Below the pieces are notes generated by a model, which made no database searches, was not told the DNA's origin, and worked only from the letters and a program-made list of their open reading frames with translations. Positions 43,285 to 52,083 of a DNA stretch of 64,000 nt are shown piece by piece; the first letter of the stretch is position 1, and every line of letters starts with the position of its first letter. The stretch spans positions 1,240,001 through 1,304,000 of the forward strand of contig NZ_CP033918.1 of the NCBI RefSeq assembly GCF_003815675.1, given 5' to 3'. The stretch comes from Chryseobacterium sp. G0186. Lineage in GTDB: Bacteria > Bacteroidota > Bacteroidia > Flavobacteriales > Weeksellaceae. A program made the translations under genes and the position numbers.

Positions 43285-45372
43285 TTAAATATTTTTTCTA
43301 AACTCAAATCCTGTATTGAAATCTTCTTTTAAAACTATATAAGCATCAAAATTTCTACCATTTTTACTTTTCATGTTTTTGATTAATAATGTTTTATTTT
43401 GAGTTAATAGTAAAGTTATATCTCTAATACTTAGTTGTATTCCACATATAGTTCTAAAGAAAATCCAACTGCATTGTTCATCTGGGCATTTGACAATTTT
43501 ATCTTTGATGATAAGAGTATGCTGTTGACATTTAGGGCATTTCAACTGTGGGGTGTTTTCTTGGGGAATATGGAGTGATAAAAGTTCGCTGGTGATTTCA
43601 GTTGTGTAGGTTTGGATGTCGTTCATGAATTGGTCTTTGTTGAGTTCACCTTTTTCAATTCTATCCAGTGCTATTTCCCATTCCGCAGTCATTTGAACAT
43701 TGGCTATTTTTTTGTCTTTAACAAGGTTGTAAACCTGCAAGCCTTTGTCGGTCGGATGCAGAGTTTTGCTCTTTCTGATGATATAGTTTCTGCTAAGTAG
43801 GGTTTCGATAATAGAAGCTCGGGTGGCTGGGGTTCCGATGCCGATATTAGAGAGTGCTTTTTGTTCTTCTTTATTTTCAATAGATCGACCTGCATTTTCC
43901 ATGGCTGATAAAAGATCCGCTTCTGTGAAAAGTTTAGGAGGTTGCGTTACTTTTTCCAATAATTCTGTTTTTGATATTTTCAGCTCATCTCCTATTTTGA
44001 ATTCCGGAAGTTCAGTAAGGACTTCATTTTTATTATTGGAATTTTCATTGTCAGATAGAATTCCTTTGATGGCTCGCCAGCCTTTCTCCAAGATTATAGA
44101 TCCTTTGATCTGGAATTCATAATGATGTACTTTTGCTATAATGTGACTGACTTGTTTTGTACAGGCATGGGATAGAGATTCCAACAAACGATAAGCAATC
44201 ATCTCATAAATGGCTTTTTCGGTAGCGCTAATTGCGGATGGAACTTTCGTAGTGATGAGTAAACCGTGATGATCCGTTACTTTTACATCATTAACAATTC
44301 TCTTGTTGAAATTTCCGAACTTTAAAGTAGATATGGCTGATTTAAATTGATCGTTTGTATTAAGGATTCTGACCAGTTCAGGAATCTCTGCCCATAAATC
44401 TTCAGGAATATACTTGCTGCCGGTTCTGGGATAGGTAATGAATTTCTTTTCATATAAGCTTTGGGCAATCTGTAAAACCTCATCTGCAGAAAGTCCTAAT
44501 TTTCGGTTGGCTTCTTTCTGTAATTCTGTGAGATCGAAAAGTAAGGGAGATTGTTCCTGTACTGTTGTAATGGATACATCTTCTACAACAGCTCTTCCCT
44601 CCCGTTCTATGGATTTTTGGATTTGTTCTGCCTGCTTCTTTTCTTCCCACTGCAATAATGAAAGACTGGTAAAGTCTGTATATTCTTTTCTGTGACTCAG
44701 CAGGATTTGAAAGTACTTTTGCTTGGTAAAGTTTTGATGCTGAAGAAACCGTTGGCAGATTAAAGCAAGGGTTGGTGTTTGCACTCTGCCCAATGAATAA
44801 ACATCTTGATTTCCTGCGATGGTTAATGCCTGGGTGGCATTGATTCCCACCAGCCAGTCTGCTTCGCTTCTGGCTTTAGCAGCTTGATATAAACCGTCAA
44901 AGGTATCACCTGGTCGAAGATTCTTAAAACCTTCCTGTATTGCCTTTTCGGTAAGGGAACTGATCCATAGTCTTTCGAAGGGTTTGTTGCATTGTAGGTA
45001 GTGATAGATATAGCGGAAGATCAACTCCCCTTCCCTTCCTGCATCTGTGGCGACAATAATACTGCTGCATTGACTGATGACTTGCTTTATTGCATTGAGT
45101 TGTTTTAAAGCCGAAGGATCGGGCTCATAGCCGTTTGCTTTCTTTAGTTTTTTGGGAGTTAGAATAAAAGGGTTCGGAAAGATAGGCAAAGAGGCTTTAT
45201 TAAAGCCTCTTATACCATAATCCTCTGGCATTCCTAATGCGATCAGATGTCCTAATGCCCAGGTTACACAATATCCGTTACCGGATAAATAACCATCATT
45301 CTTTTCATGGGTTCCTAACAATTGTGCGATTTCTCTTGCTACACTCGGTTTTTCTGCGATGATTGCTTTCAT
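43285..45372 (-). CDS. topB: DNA topoisomerase III (type IA)
   Basis: A 695-residue type IA topoisomerase. The TOPRIM domain opens MKAIIAEKPSVAREIA and contains the ATDAGREGELI motif. The catalytic tyrosine is Y314 in KKFITYPRTGSKYI. A single C4-type zinc motif (CPKCQQH ... KCPDEQC) lies near residue 610. TopB-like enzymes are standard backbone genes of Bacteroidota ICEs, usually next to a DUF3945 gene as here (20-base gap). They probably resolve intermediates during transfer or replication of the element. Confidence 0.94.
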   Translation of the reverse strand: MKAIIAEKPSVAREIAQLLGTHEKNDGYLSGNGYCVTWALGHLIALGMPEDYGIRGFNKASLPIFPNPFILTPKKLKKANGYEPDPSALKQLNAIKQVISQCSSIIVATDAGREGELIFRYIYHYLQCNKPFERLWISSLTEKAIQEGFKNLRPGDTFDGLYQAAKARSEADWLVGINATQALTIAGNQDVYSLGRVQTPTLALICQRFLQHQNFTKQKYFQILLSHRKEYTDFTSLSLLQWEEKKQAEQIQKSIEREGRAVVEDVSITTVQEQSPLLFDLTELQKEANRKLGLSADEVLQIAQSLYEKKFITYPRTGSKYIPEDLWAEIPELVRILNTNDQFKSAISTLKFGNFNKRIVNDVKVTDHHGLLITTKVPSAISATEKAIYEMIAYRLLESLSHACTKQVSHIIAKVHHYEFQIKGSIILEKGWRAIKGILSDNENSNNKNEVLTELPEFKIGDELKISKTELLEKVTQPPKLFTEADLLSAMENAGRSIENKEEQKALSNIGIGTPATRASIIETLLSRNYIIRKSKTLHPTDKGLQVYNLVKDKKIANVQMTAEWEIALDRIEKGELNKDQFMNDIQTYTTEITSELLSLHIPQENTPQLKCPKCQQHTLIIKDKIVKCPDEQCSWIFFRTICGIQLSIRDITLLLTQNKTLLIKNMKSKNGRNFDAYIVLKEDFNTGFEFRKNI

Positions 45373-45392
45373 ATGATGGTTTTAAATGTTGA

Positions 45393-46847
45393 TTATAGTT
45401 TTTGTCTTCTTGGTTTTCTAACCTTTTTTTGCTGATCCTCCTGCTGTTTATTGGCAGGGTGCTGCTGTTTTGATTCTAAAGGCTCATTTACATTTTTAGT
45501 AGCTTCATTGGTTTTACCATGGGTGTTAACCGCAGTTTGGGTCTTATGATCTTCTGTAGGTTTTGCTTCTTCTTTAAGTTTATTAGGATGATTGAAGGAG
45601 AAATCGGTTTTAAAGGTTTCTTTATTGAAGGTAATATAGCCTTGATAGGCTTTACCTTTAGTATCGGTAAGGCCATCAACGTACACGGTTTGCCCGGCTT
45701 TGAACTTTTCATATTGTGAATCGTCCAGCTCTTTTCCTCTGAATACTTTGGGGGCTTCTTTATCCATAGGTTGAGTTTGCTGTTGGTTATGATTGTGCTG
45801 TTGACTTTGTTGTTGATTCTGATTATTGCTGAACAAAAATTCCACATATCGCTTATCCGCATTGAACTGTACAGTGGCATCGAAAAGTTCACCTTTTTTA
45901 GAGTTCATGCCTTCAAGATACAATGGACCTCCTTCCAGTAGGGTTTGTTTCTGATGTTCATCAAGCCTAATTCCTTTGATTTCATCAGGAATTTTCATGT
46001 ATTCTGCCCGATAGGCAACCAATTCATTGGTTAAACGGTCACGGCTGATCACTGATGGAATGATTTCATCAGTTTTAGGATTGACAAGATCTACTACCCG
46101 ACCCATATTCCCGCTTTCTTTCAGGTTCTTCTTGTCTTCATCCGTGAACTGGTGACCTAAAAATTTATTATTGAGGCTGGGCTCCTTTCGGATACCATGC
46201 AGATGAACGGCAACCTGCCCTGTATCTCCTGTCTGAAGGGATAATCGAACATCCATCTTACTGACCGCTGTTCCTAAATTAATGGTGATGGGAATTAATG
46301 TATTGGTTTTAAAGCCTCTGAGTAATGAATCCATGGCATTCATTTTTTCAAGCTTCTCCTGATTAAGTCCGAACTTTTCCATCGTTTTCCAGTCGATCTG
46401 TTCAGGCTGAAAACGATATTCCTGATTGTCTGTGTTGTTGTCCATTGTATTTTGATTTTTTGGATTGTTATTGTGTTGAGGTAAAACTTCGTAGCCTTTC
46501 AGCTTTTCTTTTTCTTCAGGAGATGCCTGATCGACATATTTTTGAAGATCCTGGGCGGTATTAACTGCATCGTATTCTGAAACTTTGAAAAAGTTGAAAT
46601 GCGTGGGATTTTTAAGCTGCCGGTAAAAGTTGGAAAAGAAGTTGGAGAATATATCGCCGTGTTTATCTACTCTGATCAGCTGCTCATTATCCTTTTTTTC
46701 TTGTGGAGTAACCTTTTGCAGATTCCCATCTTGATCAATTCCTTTGACCATTTCAACCTGGTTAGTATGAATGTTCAGGACAAGGAGTGTGTCTGTTACC
46801 GGTTTGAGTTCATTGGGTTCCTGAGGGTTTATCAATTCATTTTCCAT
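45393..46847 (-). CDS. DUF3945/DUF4099-family ICE protein
   Basis: A 484-residue hydrophilic protein with a DUF4099-like region (about 135-200, QIDWKTMEKFGLNQEKLEKM) and tandem DUF3945-like segments (EIIPSVISRDRLTNELVAYR and FRGKELDDSQYEKFKAGQTV). A Gln/Asn-rich linker (about 347-363) separates the two similar modules, and the tail is basic (KKVRKPRRQKL). The family always travels with topB in conjugative elements; its function is unknown. It ends 20 bases before the topB start, in one operon with the upstream HTH gene. Confidence 0.85.
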   Translation of the reverse strand: MENELINPQEPNELKPVTDTLLVLNIHTNQVEMVKGIDQDGNLQKVTPQEKKDNEQLIRVDKHGDIFSNFFSNFYRQLKNPTHFNFFKVSEYDAVNTAQDLQKYVDQASPEEKEKLKGYEVLPQHNNNPKNQNTMDNNTDNQEYRFQPEQIDWKTMEKFGLNQEKLEKMNAMDSLLRGFKTNTLIPITINLGTAVSKMDVRLSLQTGDTGQVAVHLHGIRKEPSLNNKFLGHQFTDEDKKNLKESGNMGRVVDLVNPKTDEIIPSVISRDRLTNELVAYRAEYMKIPDEIKGIRLDEHQKQTLLEGGPLYLEGMNSKKGELFDATVQFNADKRYVEFLFSNNQNQQQSQQHNHNQQQTQPMDKEAPKVFRGKELDDSQYEKFKAGQTVYVDGLTDTKGKAYQGYITFNKETFKTDFSFNHPNKLKEEAKPTEDHKTQTAVNTHGKTNEATKNVNEPLESKQQHPANKQQEDQQKKVRKPRRQKL

Positions 46848-46945
46848 TGTATTTCATTTAATGGAACCAAGATATAGGCTCAATTAAGAGAATCCTAAAG
46901 GTTGGAATGGTGGTGAATGATTTGGCTGTGGATGTCTTGTTATTA

Positions 46946-47227
46946 TCAAGAGTTTAAACATTCTCTGATCAATTGATGGACATCAGAAAGCTTATAGTAC
47001 AGCTTTCCGCTAATGGTATAATAAGGCAGCTTTTTATCAGTCCGGTACCGCTGTAATGATCGGGAACTTATTTTTAAAAGCTGTAAAACATCCTGGTTAT
47101 CCAGAAGCTGCTCTCCGTCCACTTCTATAAATCTGGATTGGTTCTTAAGCATTTGCTCTTTCAGTAGGTCAAATCTTTCCATAATTCTCTCCATCCAGGC
47201 TATAAATTCTGTTCTTTCAATATTCAT
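46946..47227 (-). CDS. Excisionase-like helix-turn-helix protein
   Basis: A 93-residue protein with a MerR/excisionase-type winged HTH: LLDNQDVLQLLKISSRSLQRYRTDKKLPYYTI, then GKLYYKLSDVHQLI. The N-terminal 35 residues are a short helical extension (WMERIMERFDLLKEQML). ATG at 47227 (MNIERTE) is preferred over the longer frame. Such proteins in Bacteroidota ICEs control excision or topB-operon transcription. An inverted repeat upstream (47294-47311) may be its operator. Confidence 0.8.
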   Translation of the reverse strand: MNIERTEFIAWMERIMERFDLLKEQMLKNQSRFIEVDGEQLLDNQDVLQLLKISSRSLQRYRTDKKLPYYTISGKLYYKLSDVHQLIRECLNS

Positions 47228-47556
47228 AATTGTGATTTTTATGATTGTTGGTGATGTAAAATTGGGCAACAGAAATCATATAAAATCACTAGTTTTTCGT
47301 AGTAACGAAAAGATTTTTACTGATTTTTTTAAATTGGTTTTAAGAATAATCGATATGTTGATCCACGAGATAATAATGGAAGAAATAAAATTATTTTAAT
47401 TGAAAATTCAATTCTAAGTATCTGTTCAGATATTTTTTATTTTGAAACAAAAGCCATAATTTTATTAATGATTTAAATACATCAGCTCATATAGGGAATC
47501 TATCTGTTTTATGTATTGAAGTAATTTTATTGTTCTCTTATTAATCTCCATCATTA
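47228..47556. other. Intergenic region with a small inverted repeat
   Basis: Divergent promoter gap between the HTH gene and the CDF transporter. TTTTCGT-AGTA-ACGAAAA (47294-47311) is the only structure seen. No ORF of note. Confidence 0.5.
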
Positions 47557-48450
47557 ATGGCCAATAATCGCAAATCAATTTACAGTGCTCTTGCCGCTAA
47601 CCTACTGATTGCTCTTACAAAGTTTATTGCAGGGGCATTTACCAATAGTTCTTCCATGATATCCGAAGGAATTCATTCAACAGTTGATACCGCGAATCAG
47701 CTGCTGCTTTTATATGGAATCAAAAGGAGCAGGAAGCCCGCAGATGAGTCTCATCCATTTGGGTACGGCAAGGAGCTTTATTTCTGGTCCTTCGTGGTTT
47801 CAATTCTTATATTTGGTTTAGGGGGTGCTTTATCCATCTATCAGGGAATCTTACACATTATTGAACCCGAGGTGATGAAAGATCCATTCTGGAATTATAT
47901 TGTATTGATACTTTCCCTTATTTTCGAGGGTACCTCTTTGTTTATCGCTGTAAAAGAATTTAACAAGACCCGTAACGGGTTGAGATGGTGGGATGCGATC
48001 ATCAAAAGCAAAGATCCGGGAAGCTTTCTTGTAGTTTTTGAAGATGGTGCCGCGGTGGCCGGTCTGCTTGTTGTTATGATATTAATGGGGATCAGTCATT
48101 GGTTACAAATTCCGGAATTGGATGGGCTGGCATCGGTAATCGTAGGGTTAATACTGGTTTTTGTCTCGCTTATTCTGGCCAGGGAAAGCAGGAGCCTGCT
48201 GATGGGTGAAGGCATAGCACCTGAAACAAGAGAAAAGATTGCTAAACTGGCTGAAAAAGATACTGCTGTCGTCAGAACAAAAAGTATACTCTCTACGTAC
48301 CATTCACCTGAAGAAGTTGTACTGATGCTGATCATCGATTTCGAAGATCATCTTGATACAGAAGAGATCACAGAGGCCATACACCGTATTCGTGAACATA
48401 TTAAAAATGAATTTCCATTCGTAAGGTTTGTTATTATTCAACCGGAATAA
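47557..48450 (+). CDS. Cation diffusion facilitator (CDF) family metal efflux protein
   Basis: A 297-residue inner-membrane transporter, likely exporting Zn2+ or a similar divalent ion. N-terminal membrane helices begin SALAANLLIALTKFIAG. The CDF motif SEGIHSTVDTANQ gives the HxxxD transport site, and VVFEDGAAVAG supplies the second site in a later helix. A cytoplasmic domain (about 210-297) ends the protein. The length is normal. Single-gene unit, possibly metal-resistance cargo. Confidence 0.9.
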   Translation: MANNRKSIYSALAANLLIALTKFIAGAFTNSSSMISEGIHSTVDTANQLLLLYGIKRSRKPADESHPFGYGKELYFWSFVVSILIFGLGGALSIYQGILHIIEPEVMKDPFWNYIVLILSLIFEGTSLFIAVKEFNKTRNGLRWWDAIIKSKDPGSFLVVFEDGAAVAGLLVVMILMGISHWLQIPELDGLASVIVGLILVFVSLILARESRSLLMGEGIAPETREKIAKLAEKDTAVVRTKSILSTYHSPEEVVLMLIIDFEDHLDTEEITEAIHRIREHIKNEFPFVRFVIIQPE

Positions 48451-48483
48451 CTCATTATAGTGTAGGATCTTGAGAATTTTTAA

Positions 48484-48535
48484 TTTTTACGGAATTCCGT
48501 AAAAATCTGAATGCTGACATTTCTACATTTGTCAG
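48484..48535 (+). promoter_or_regulatory. Palindrome, -7 box and inverted repeat ahead of the DUF2511 pseudogene
   Basis: A perfect 22-base palindrome with core TTTACGGAATTCCGTAAA (48484-48505) is centred about 29 bases upstream of TACATTTG (48524-48531), a full TAnnTTTG match. CTGACA (48514-48519) and TGTCAG (48530-48535) form a second repeat across the -7 box. The ATG follows at 48552. Confidence 0.55.
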
Positions 48536-48551
48536 AAATATACACTGTTCT

Positions 48552-48893
48552 ATGAAAAATCTTATTCTATTTTCAATCTTTCTTTTGATCTTCTCCTGCA
48601 ATTCACCTCAGGCAGGAAACACCATTACATTTACCAAACAGAACTATATAGGAGAATGACCTTTTTCCGTTAATGAATTAGAGGTCTACTGTTCAGGTTA
48701 CAAAGAGATCTATGGCAGGGCGAAGAATGGTAAGGTCTATGCGCTAAATGGTTCTGCAAAAGGCGCTTCACATAATGATCCGTCTATCAGTAAGATTGAG
48801 GAGATCTGGTTGGATGCCCCCAATTGGAAAGGGTTAAAAATTTCTTACGGAGATTTTATAACGCAGGGACTTACACTCTGTGCGAATAAATAA
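48552..48893 (+). pseudogene. DUF2511-like lipoprotein broken by a nonsense codon
   Basis: The frame starts with a lipoprotein signal (MKNLILFSIFLLIFSC, lipid Cys16) and reads to TGA at codon 36 (48657-48659). It then stays open for 77 more codons to TAA at 48891-48893 without any frameshift. The downstream part (PFSVNELEVYC, VYALNGSAKG, ITQGLTLC) matches DUF2511/YebY-type proteins, where the stop position is expected to be tryptophan (WPFSV). A single TGG-to-TGA change is therefore the simplest explanation: a recent inactivation or a sequencing error. Confidence 0.75.
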
Positions 48894-48979
48894 TAATGAC
48901 AATCCGTCATTATCTATGTATTCATTAAGAGGTTACCCGATCACTCAGCTTAGGTAAAAAGTGCATATTCCTATTTCTT

Positions 48980-50323
48980 TTAAAGAATTTTTGCAAGCAT
49001 AAAACCAATAACCAGTGCCAATAAAAATGCGATGATAATTTTAACGTAATCATTTTTACTGCTATGAACTTCTTGATTCAATCTGGCATTTTCCTGTCTC
49101 AACGTTTCCACTGTGGTATTTAAAGACGCCGTTCTTTCATTGATTGAAGATTGAACATTCTTTTCGTACAAAACTGCCATCTCTTTTTTGTAGTTTTCCA
49201 TTTCTTGCTGTCGCTGTTTCTGCTGCTCCTGGAAACTCTTTTGCATACCTTCCAGCTGTTCAGTAGAAGATTTTTGAAGCTTTTGAAATTCTTCATTTCT
49301 GACCTTTAGATGATCCGCAAAAGTTTTGTTATGGGTTTCTATCTGTTCTTTATAGGTTTTTTGAGCCTCTGTAAATTCCTCATTTTTCTTTTTCAATTGT
49401 TTTTCCAGAGTCTCCACCTGTTCCGAAAACTGTTTTGTTACATCTTTTTTGACCTCATCGATTAATAATGCCCTAGAATTGGATTTCTCATGCGATAACT
49501 TTTCGGCGATGGAATGCAGTCCGGCACCATAATCGTGGGGAAGGTGAAATCTTTTATCGGCAAGTTTATCGAGTAATGTTTCATCGACACTATGGCCGAT
49601 TGCTGTTACGGTTATAGGAGCCATCGTAATGAAGACCTCTGAGAGACTGATGTCATTGAAAGTTTCCATACTTTGTCGATCACCACCTCCCCTTACCAAG
49701 GCAACAATATCATAATCCAAAGCTGAAATTTCTTTTAGTTTTGAGATAATGGCTGTTGAGGAAGTAATATTGCAGCTATCATCTGAAATATCGAAGTACT
49801 TTACTGAAACATCCAGCCCTTCGTAAAAATCCTTTTGGACAATGGCATTGTTACCATAAATATTGATAATTCTGATTTTTTCATCTTTTAGCATTTTATT
49901 TCTGACCAATGTCTCCAGGTTCTTTGATCCCTGCTCCAACTTTTTCTGGATCAGACCGTATCGTTCCAGTTCATCTTCCGATATCGATTTTTCCTCCTGC
50001 TTCACGATCTCATCGACCACAAAACGGAGCTCAATAGATGAATTCTTAATACTTTTCTCAATAAATCCTCTTAAGGTATAGATTTCATTGTTTATGATCT
50101 GGCTTCTAAGCAGCGAAGGCATACGGATTCCAATAGATACATTATCGCCTTCCGAGAAAAGCTGATCATAGTAATAATTCCCATAAGCCTTACCTGCGCC
50201 ATAAGAATATCTTCCTTTGAGATAAATGAGGTTTACCATCGCATTAAGCTTTAGCGCATTGCTGAAAATCCCTATTACCGACGCCGGAGAATAAACTGGG
50301 TAACTCACTTCATTGCCTTCCAT
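48980..50323 (-). CDS. Exonuclease VII large-subunit-like protein with coiled coil and C-terminal membrane anchor
   Basis: A 447-residue protein. Residues about 60-270 resemble the catalytic core of XseA: IRIINIYG, DYDIVALVRGGGDRQSMETF (about 204-223) and TAIGHSVDETLLDKLADKRF. The N-terminal OB-fold of true XseA is altered. Residues about 275-425 form a long coiled coil rich in Q, E and K. The C-terminus is one membrane helix (IIIAFLLALVIGFMLA). No small subunit (xseB) is present. The domain order is unusual: a membrane-tethered nuclease, possibly defensive (inference). Known XseA enzymes degrade single-stranded DNA. Confidence 0.75.
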   Translation of the reverse strand: MEGNEVSYPVYSPASVIGIFSNALKLNAMVNLIYLKGRYSYGAGKAYGNYYYDQLFSEGDNVSIGIRMPSLLRSQIINNEIYTLRGFIEKSIKNSSIELRFVVDEIVKQEEKSISEDELERYGLIQKKLEQGSKNLETLVRNKMLKDEKIRIINIYGNNAIVQKDFYEGLDVSVKYFDISDDSCNITSSTAIISKLKEISALDYDIVALVRGGGDRQSMETFNDISLSEVFITMAPITVTAIGHSVDETLLDKLADKRFHLPHDYGAGLHSIAEKLSHEKSNSRALLIDEVKKDVTKQFSEQVETLEKQLKKKNEEFTEAQKTYKEQIETHNKTFADHLKVRNEEFQKLQKSSTEQLEGMQKSFQEQQKQRQQEMENYKKEMAVLYEKNVQSSINERTASLNTTVETLRQENARLNQEVHSSKNDYVKIIIAFLLALVIGFMLAKIL

Positions 50324-50459
50324 GGATAATCATATTTTAAATCAAAATTCACACAAAGATAATGCTATTGAAGAACTGAAAGTGTATCGGACCATAAAGG
50401 ATTTCATTAAATAACAGTCAATAACAAGTCAAGGGCATCATGTTTGTTTCTTCATTTAA

Positions 50460-50945
50460 ATGATCAGCGACAAACCAACTTACCTCAATTTCGATAAGGA
50501 CAACTATGCCTGGAAGTCCGATATAGACTACCGTCTGTATCCCGAGAAATATAAAGTTGGTAAAGGTGAACAGGGCGTTTTGATCTGTGAACCTTATAAG
50601 TCAGAAATAGGAAAACACTGGCGTTTCAAAAATACAGAAATTGCCAAAGTAAGCTCAGAAATGATCTTTTCTATATTTTTGGATTATCTGGAACAGGATG
50701 ACTTTGTCGGAGCAGATATGGCAAGAAAATATCTTCAAATGGGCTTTACAAGGGCGAGGCGGTACTTTAATTTTAAAGGAGGCAAAAAATACAATGCTGA
50801 AAAAGGATATCAGCAGTTGGAAAAAGGAACGGGTGATCCAGAGAAAGCTAAAGCTGCGGATATTTTTTATAAAAAATGGAAAGAGGTAGAGAAAAACCCA
50901 AAATACACCCGATTAAAAAAAATATGGAAAGAGAAGTATGGATAA
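50460..50945 (+). CDS. DUF4385-family protein
   Basis: A 161-residue basic protein with a DUF4385 pattern: YAWKSDIDYRLYPEKYKVGKGEQGVLICEPYKSEI, then WRFKNTEIAK and a C-terminal KKWKEVEKNP. The family is found in bacteria and phages and has no known function; the fold is compact and probably nucleic-acid binding (inference from charge). Divergent from the XseA-like gene, with 136 bases between them. Confidence 0.8.
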   Translation: MISDKPTYLNFDKDNYAWKSDIDYRLYPEKYKVGKGEQGVLICEPYKSEIGKHWRFKNTEIAKVSSEMIFSIFLDYLEQDDFVGADMARKYLQMGFTRARRYFNFKGGKKYNAEKGYQQLEKGTGDPEKAKAADIFYKKWKEVEKNPKYTRLKKIWKEKYG

Positions 50946-51030
50946 ATTGTTTTGACAACTTTATTATATTCTCTTTTTTGAAACAGCAGGACTTTAACTG
51001 GGCTATAACTATTGCAATAATTTATAGATG

Positions 51031-51249
51031 CTATTTTTCATACGCTGCGTTGTTCTGAAATACATTTAAACCTTCTATCTTCTCATTGGTAACATTATAA
51101 ACAATTTCAACTGAAAAGGATGATACTTTATAAAGCACAAACTTTAGTTTATCCTTATAAGTTTCACTGATTATAACACCGTCTGCGCTAACGAGTTTAT
51201 ACTGAGATTCCTTTGATAGATTTTTAAAATCGTAGTAGGTAATGGACAT
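51031..51249 (-). CDS. Small hypothetical protein
   Basis: A 72-residue protein (MSITYYDFKNLSKESQYKLV) with alternating strand-like patterns (KFVLYKVSSFSVEIVYNVTN). No signal peptide or membrane segment and no family recognised. It sits alone between the DUF4385 and alkB genes. Coding potential is moderate: amino-acid composition looks natural but no start context decides it. Confidence 0.5.
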   Translation of the reverse strand: MSITYYDFKNLSKESQYKLVSADGVIISETYKDKLKFVLYKVSSFSVEIVYNVTNEKIEGLNVFQNNAAYEK

Positions 51250-51340
51250 AGAGTTAGTTTTTAATTTTATATCTGCCTGAGAACAAGAATTTTATTTTTG
51301 CAAACAATACGTTAAGTTGGAAGTTAATATATTTTAATTA

Positions 51341-51955
51341 TTATTGACCCGACATTAGGATGAACCGAAATGTGAGATTAATCCTTTCTTTCATTGGAAC
51401 AGTAGACTTAGCGATCCGATGCTCCCAACTTTCCTGAAGATCGCCTTTCATGATAAGTAAGGAACCATGAGGCAATGGTAAACTGTATTTGCTCTGATGA
51501 TGGTCTTTTTTTCTGAAATCAAAGTTTCTGGTTTGTCCAAGGCTGATGGATGCAATGACAGGTCGTTTTCCATATCGGCTTTCCTTATCCCGATGCCAGG
51601 CAACGGAATCATTATGATCACGGTATAGGTTTAACAGAACGCCATTGAACTGACAGCCAAATTCCTTCTCAATTCTTTGTTTTAATGAAAACAATTCAGG
51701 AGTCCATGGATTGGTTGGCTTTTTATTTTCCTCTGAATCATTATACTTTGAATCACCATACCACGCTGTTAATCTTGGTGTCAAAACCATTTTATCATAC
51801 ATTTTTTGGGTACGCTGTTCCCAGGGAACAGTTTCCAACAATTTGTTTTTAAGCAGATCGGCTTCTTCCCTGCTCAGGAAATTCTCCTTGTATTCCAAAA
51901 GGTCTTTTGGAAACTCATAGAATTCTTCGGCATCAAATAAACTAAGCTGACTCAT
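51341..51955 (-). CDS. AlkB-like 2-oxoglutarate/Fe(II) dioxygenase
   Basis: A 204-residue DNA/RNA demethylase that repairs alkylated bases by oxidative dealkylation. The double-stranded beta-helix has the iron ligands H and D in VAWHRDKE, the distal H in WEHRIAKS, and the 2-oxoglutarate-binding arginines in RINLTFR. Further family marks are ISLGQTRNFDFR and GSLLIMKGDLQ. Length is typical of the short AlkB type. It lies 128 bases downstream of and co-directional with the S24 repressor, so it could be part of the same damage response. Confidence 0.92.
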   Translation of the reverse strand: MSQLSLFDAEEFYEFPKDLLEYKENFLSREEADLLKNKLLETVPWEQRTQKMYDKMVLTPRLTAWYGDSKYNDSEENKKPTNPWTPELFSLKQRIEKEFGCQFNGVLLNLYRDHNDSVAWHRDKESRYGKRPVIASISLGQTRNFDFRKKDHHQSKYSLPLPHGSLLIMKGDLQESWEHRIAKSTVPMKERINLTFRFILMSGQ

Positions 51956-52083
51956 TGTAATTTTTCTTTAAATCATTTAAACTTTGTCTTATTCCGTTTC
52001 TACGGAATAATTTTTTTTCATCATTTGTGTTTTTACTTCCCTTCGGGGAAGTTTTTTGATTATGCCATGTACTCAAAATAAAT

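Noticed and set aside
48657..48659. In-frame TGA as a selenocysteine codon
   Set aside because: The family expects tryptophan here, no selenocysteine insertion element is visible next to it, and a TGG-to-TGA mutation is simpler.
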